Part shown: piece after piece, positions 60,890 to 64,000 of the stretch | Position numbering within the stretch: position 1 is the stretch's first letter | Layout of the letters: each line of letters opens with the position of its first letter | From: Paraeggerthella hongkongensis | GTDB taxonomy: Bacteria > Actinomycetota > Coriobacteriia > Coriobacteriales > Eggerthellaceae | Direction of reading: 5' to 3' | Length of the DNA stretch: 64,000 nt | NCBI RefSeq assembly: GCF_003340345.1 | Contig: NZ_PPTQ01000017.1 | Span: forward strand, 1-64,000 | Position numbers and translations under genes: made by a program | The notes under the pieces: generated by a model | Databases searched by the model: none | The model's input: only the letters and a program-made list of their open reading frames with translations | What the model was told of the DNA's origin: nothing

Positions 60890-63418
60890 ATGGAATCGAC
60901 CAAGAAGGCGACGAGCGCGAGGGAGCGCGCGCTGCGCGTCGCGATGGCCGTGGCGCTCGTCATCTCGACGATGGTCCCGGCGCTGACGCTCCAGGCTGAG
61001 AAGGTCTACGCGGCGACCGAAAGCATCTCGCAGCTCACCTGGGACGAGGCAAAGCCTGAAATCGAGTCCTATATGGGCGTCCCCTATGTATGGGCGGGCA
61101 GGAGCACGAGCGGTTGGGACTGCTCCGGCTTCGTATCCTTCGTCATGCACGACATCTACAGCACTGACTGGCCTGGCGGGACATGGGGCGACTCGGGCAC
61201 GGACGCGATCTCCTCGTACTGCTCCGACTACGAGGTCCTCTCGGGTGATTCGGCCGAAGACTACAACGCGGCCTGCGATGCAGGAGTCGTGAAGCCGGGC
61301 GACATCATCGTGTTCTGGAACGCGTCGGGTGCCACCGTGCACTGCGGTATCGCAGGCGAGGACAAGGCCATCTACCACGCCTGGTACGAGGGGTTCGATA
61401 CGGGCAACTGCCGCTTCGACTACATGTGGGACATCGATGGCGGGCATGGCAAGACGTATGCGAGCTTCAAGGTGTACCGGGGCCTCACCGAGGGCGGGTA
61501 CGTCACGCTCGACAAGTCGTCCGGCGACGTCAAGGTGACCAAGGGCAACCCCCAGTACTCGCTAGCTGGCGCCGTGTACGGCGTCTACAAGGACGGCTCG
61601 CTCGTAACCAAGTTCGAGACGGACGCAAGCGGGCACGGAAGCGCCGCAGACAAGCTTCCGAACGGTACGTACGCCGTGAAGGAGATCTCCGCACCAGCGG
61701 GCTACGAGCTCTCAGACGAGGCGTTCGCCGTCGCCGTTAAGGGCGCGGATGTCAGCGTCAACGCGACCGACCAGCCCATCACCGTGAAGCTCACCGTCGT
61801 GAAACGGGACAGCGAAACCCTGGAGACCGCGCCCCAAGGCGGTGCGTCGCTTGACGGCGCGGCCTACGAGGCGACGTACACGTACGACGGAGCCACCAAG
61901 ACCGTCGAGGGAACCACCGAAAGCTCGCAGATCGTGTTCGACGGAATTCCCCTGGGCAAGGTCACGGTAAAGGAAACCAGCGCCCCTGAAGGCTATCTCC
62001 CCGACACCAAGACCCATGAGTTCACGGTGAGCGCCGACATGACCGACCAGGAAATCGCCGTGTTCGAACTGACCCCCTCTGACGAGTTCACCGAGCAGGT
62101 GAAGCGCGGCGACCTTGAGCTCGTGAAGGTGGGCGCAGGCGACTACAGCCGCCTTGGCAACGTCCCCTTCAAGATCACGAGCAAGACAACCGGCGAGAGC
62201 CACACGATCGTGACCGACGCGAACGGCTACGCCTCGACGGCTTCTAGTTGGAACGCGCACGCCTTCAGCACCAACGCGGGCGCTTCCGAATCGGGAATCT
62301 GGTTCGGCTCCTCCGAACCCGACGACGACAAGGGCGCGCTCATCTACGACACCTACACAATCGAAGAGCAGCGATGCGATTCCAACGCAGACAGGGACCT
62401 GATCCCGGCGTTCGACGTCGCTGTCTACAAGGACTCCGTCAAGATCGATCTCGGAACGCTCGTGAACTCCGAGGGACCCAAGATCAGCACCACTGCGACT
62501 GATGCGGATGACGAGGATCACGAGGCCGTCGCTGACGAAGAGGTGACCATCAACGACGTCGTGACGTATACGAACCTCACCCCCGGCAAGGAGTACAAGC
62601 TCACCGGCAAGCTGATGGACAAGGAGACCGGCGAGGCGATTGTCATCGATGGCAAGGAGCTCGTTTCCGAAGTCACCTTCACGCCCATCAGCGCTAACGG
62701 TTCGGAGACCGTTACGTTCAAGTTCAACGGCGTCGAGCTTTCCGGGCATGACGTCGTCGTGTTCGAAAACCTCGCAAGCGGAGACGTCGAGGTTGCCGCC
62801 CACGCAGACATCGACGACGAGGGACAGACCGTGAAACTCGTTCCCATGACCCCGGAGATCGGCACCACCGCGACCGACGCCGACGATGGCGACCACGAGG
62901 CTACGGCTGACGGCTCCGTCACCATCAACGACGAGGTCTCCTACAGCGGCCTTACGCCGGGGAAGGAACACACCCTCACGGGCACCCTTATGGACAAGGA
63001 GACCGGCAAGCCCGTCCAGATCGACGGCAAGGACCTGACCTCTACCGTTGCTTTCACACCCGAGAAATCCTCCGGAACGGTTACCGTCACATTCGAGTTC
63101 GACGGCAGCTCGCTCGATGGCCACGACGTGGTCGTGTTCGAGAGCCTGAAGCAGGATGGAGTCGAAGTCGCAAGCCACGCCGACATCGACGACGAGAGGC
63201 AGACCGTGAAGCTGACGTCTCCCGATTCACCCGAGCCAACCCCTAGCGAATCGGACAAGGGAAGTCTCCCCAAGACCGGAGACGATCTTCCCGTCCTGCC
63301 CATTGCCTTGTTGGTTGCCTCCGCTGTATGCGGCGCGACCGCATTGGTGCTGACGCGCCGTCGTTATTCCGCTGACTTGGATTCAGCGGCATCTGACGAC
63401 GGTGAGGTAGAGGCCTAA
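60890..63418 (+). CDS. LPXTG surface protein with NlpC/P60, Cna-B and VaFE repeats
   Basis: An 842-residue wall-anchored protein. A signal peptide (LRVAMAVALVISTMVPALTL then AEKVYA) precedes an NlpC/P60-type domain with WDCSGFVSFV (Cys near 76) and VHCGIAGED (His near 150). Three SpaA/Cna-B-like domains follow from about 205 to 500 (for example LPNGTYAVKEISAPAGYELS). Two VaFE domains at about 530-775 show TTATDAD openings, VVVFENL/VVVFESL and GQTVKL/RQTVKL closings, where Thr-Gln ester bonds form in such repeats. SLPKTGDDLP near 792, a hydrophobic helix and RRR tail complete sortase sorting. It probably stabilises mating pairs. Confidence 0.9.
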   Translation: MESTKKATSARERALRVAMAVALVISTMVPALTLQAEKVYAATESISQLTWDEAKPEIESYMGVPYVWAGRSTSGWDCSGFVSFVMHDIYSTDWPGGTWGDSGTDAISSYCSDYEVLSGDSAEDYNAACDAGVVKPGDIIVFWNASGATVHCGIAGEDKAIYHAWYEGFDTGNCRFDYMWDIDGGHGKTYASFKVYRGLTEGGYVTLDKSSGDVKVTKGNPQYSLAGAVYGVYKDGSLVTKFETDASGHGSAADKLPNGTYAVKEISAPAGYELSDEAFAVAVKGADVSVNATDQPITVKLTVVKRDSETLETAPQGGASLDGAAYEATYTYDGATKTVEGTTESSQIVFDGIPLGKVTVKETSAPEGYLPDTKTHEFTVSADMTDQEIAVFELTPSDEFTEQVKRGDLELVKVGAGDYSRLGNVPFKITSKTTGESHTIVTDANGYASTASSWNAHAFSTNAGASESGIWFGSSEPDDDKGALIYDTYTIEEQRCDSNADRDLIPAFDVAVYKDSVKIDLGTLVNSEGPKISTTATDADDEDHEAVADEEVTINDVVTYTNLTPGKEYKLTGKLMDKETGEAIVIDGKELVSEVTFTPISANGSETVTFKFNGVELSGHDVVVFENLASGDVEVAAHADIDDEGQTVKLVPMTPEIGTTATDADDGDHEATADGSVTINDEVSYSGLTPGKEHTLTGTLMDKETGKPVQIDGKDLTSTVAFTPEKSSGTVTVTFEFDGSSLDGHDVVVFESLKQDGVEVASHADIDDERQTVKLTSPDSPEPTPSESDKGSLPKTGDDLPVLPIALLVASAVCGATALVLTRRRYSADLDSAASDDGEVEA

Positions 63419-63540
63419 TGCTTATGAAGGGACTGTTGTTCTCGATTGGGTTCCTCGCGATGTTCTCGACCCTGCTTGGGTACGCTTGCATCCGAGCAGG
63501 TTCCATCGCAGAGCGAGAATACGAGAACCCCGAGGCGTAA
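63418..63540 (+). CDS. Small membrane peptide (DUF3789-like)
   Basis: A 40-codon gene overlapping the surface-protein stop (TAATG). MLMKGLLFSIGFLAMFSTLL then GYACIRAGSIAERE: one membrane helix, then a short charged tail. Peptides of this kind (DUF3789) accompany conjugation modules of Gram-positive ICEs. No own ribosome site is clear; translation is probably coupled. A terminator follows directly. Confidence 0.7.
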   Translation: MLMKGLLFSIGFLAMFSTLLGYACIRAGSIAEREYENPEA

Positions 63541-63546
63541 AAGGAT

Positions 63547-63575
63547 GCGCCCTAGAGCAATCCAGGGCGCGTTTC
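63547..63575 (+). terminator. Terminator after the surface-protein operon
   Basis: GCGCCCT and AGGGCGC arms, ten-base loop, then GTTTCC. It closes the plus-strand transfer operon seven bases after the last stop. Confidence 0.6.
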
Positions 63576-63652
63576 CGCTTCTTCTGTAGGCCGGATAACC
63601 ACAACGACGGACCACGCATCCATCATGGTCTGTGAGCAAAACTAGCCTTAGA

Positions 63653-63706
63653 AAAAAACTAGAGCGAGGCCCAGTGGGTCCCGCCCTTACAAAACCCGAA
63701 GGTTTT
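63653..63706 (-). terminator. Minus-strand terminator and shared repeat
   Basis: On the minus strand AAAACC-TTCG-GGTTTT is followed by GTAAGGGCGGG...CTCGCTCTAGTTTTTTT, giving two possible stops for the gene at 63723. The same block, shortened by about 10 bases, is at 36957-37005. Confidence 0.6.
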
Positions 63707-63722
63707 CCATGTGCCTATATTA

Positions 63723-63968
63723 CTACTCCACGGAAAGCCAGATGTCAACCATCTTCCAGACGAAGTCGAAGAATGACACAATGCCGTCATTTGCCCGGGA
63801 GAGCACTCCGCAGCCCTCCGCATAGCTCCGCACGTCTCCCATGCGCCTCGCGTGGCGCACCCTCGTCGTGTCGAGCTCGCAGAACGCATTGACGGAGTAG
63901 AGGGTTGCGGCGATCTGGGCCACCCTGAGATTCTTGAGCTTCGCCCGTCTTGACTTCGTCTTGGGCAT
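63723..63968 (-). CDS. Hypothetical small protein at window edge
   Basis: An 81-residue protein, minus strand, with GGAGA upstream of the ATG. The basic N-terminus (MPKTKSRRAKLKNLRVAQIA) leads into helices ending FFDFVWKMVDIWLSVE. There is no recognised family. It is convergent to the transfer operon and has its own terminator, which supports it being real. Confidence 0.55.
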   Translation of the reverse strand: MPKTKSRRAKLKNLRVAQIAATLYSVNAFCELDTTRVRHARRMGDVRSYAEGCGVLSRANDGIVSFFDFVWKMVDIWLSVE

Positions 63969-64000
63969 TCCGTTCTCCGCGAGGGAGATCGCTATGGAGC

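Larger units (their letters stand above)
48161..64000 (+). mobile_element. Integrative conjugative element, left portion
   Basis: A continuous plus-strand series of excisionase-like, replication-like, coupling and type IV secretion genes running to the window edge. The integrase, relaxase and right end are not present and must lie further right. The left end is placed near the 48161 repeats by inference. Confidence 0.75.

Noticed and set aside
61712-63178. 488-codon minus-strand frame opposite the LPXTG protein
   Set aside because: Antisense to repeated Cna-B and VaFE domains, which explains its repetitive composition.

Overview
The window is high-GC bacterial DNA that is almost entirely accessory. 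I see no tRNA, rRNA or ribosomal-protein genes. The combination of surface proteins with VaFE repeats, a mating apparatus of the PrgI/VirB4/NlpC-P60 type, an MptD-like ECF transporter with paired ABC half-transporters, GTG and TTG starts behind strong AGGAGG sites, and characteristic tyrosine-integrase islands suggests a gut actinobacterium of the class Coriobacteriia (Eggerthella/Gordonibacter/Collinsella-like). That placement is inferred from gene style, not from a marker gene.

Layout. 1-8.1 kb: wreckage of an IS3-family transposase, a methyltransferase/nuclease-helicase pair, an IS110-family element, a DUF1643 gene, an excisionase-like HTH gene and a YraN-like gene broken by an amber stop. 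8.6-17.1 kb: a type I restriction-modification operon on the minus strand (RHH regulator, hsdM, hsdS, hsdR, tyrosine recombinase, then a second hsdS lacking a start codon and its C-terminal tail). The two hsdS copies share short identical sites at the start, middle and end of the gene, so this looks like a specificity-shuffling locus. 17.2-20.7 kb: divergent mcrBC. 20.8-26.2 kb: an integrase/MobC-like operon facing an XRE regulator. The 5' part of that regulator with its operator is duplicated (about 205 bp), and a PHP-ATPase plus a small partner sit between the copies. The integrase carries an A9G9 tract that joins an HTH domain to the recombinase.

26.2-38.7 kb: three degenerate copies of what looks like the 3' end of guaA (GMP synthase), each surrounded by its own family of short repeats, bracket two cargo modules. 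The first is an AAA+ ATPase with a subtilisin-like (S8) protease. The second is a Ser/Thr kinase divergent from a large protein with a C-terminal HEPN-type RNKYDH motif, followed by decayed abiEi/abiEii. I read this as stepwise accretion of defence islands at one attachment site. 38.7-40.4 kb holds further decay, including a broken HEPN-like gene.

40.5-47.65 kb: a TetR-controlled transport operon (two ABC half-transporters, a two-domain EcfA, EcfT and an MptD-like S component) with a 22-bp perfect inverted repeat around its promoter. 48.1 kb to the right edge: the left part of an integrative conjugative element, with excisionase and replication-type genes, PcfB-like protein, VirD4, a small membrane subunit, PrgI, VirB4, a cell-wall hydrolase, a VirB6-like protein, an LPXTG surface protein and a DUF3789-like peptide. 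No relaxase is visible, so that part probably lies beyond 64 kb.

Functionally, the left 40 kb is a layered defence region (type I RM, McrBC, PHP-ATPase, AAA/S8 protease, kinase/HEPN, relics of AbiE). The right third is a transport operon followed by conjugation machinery.
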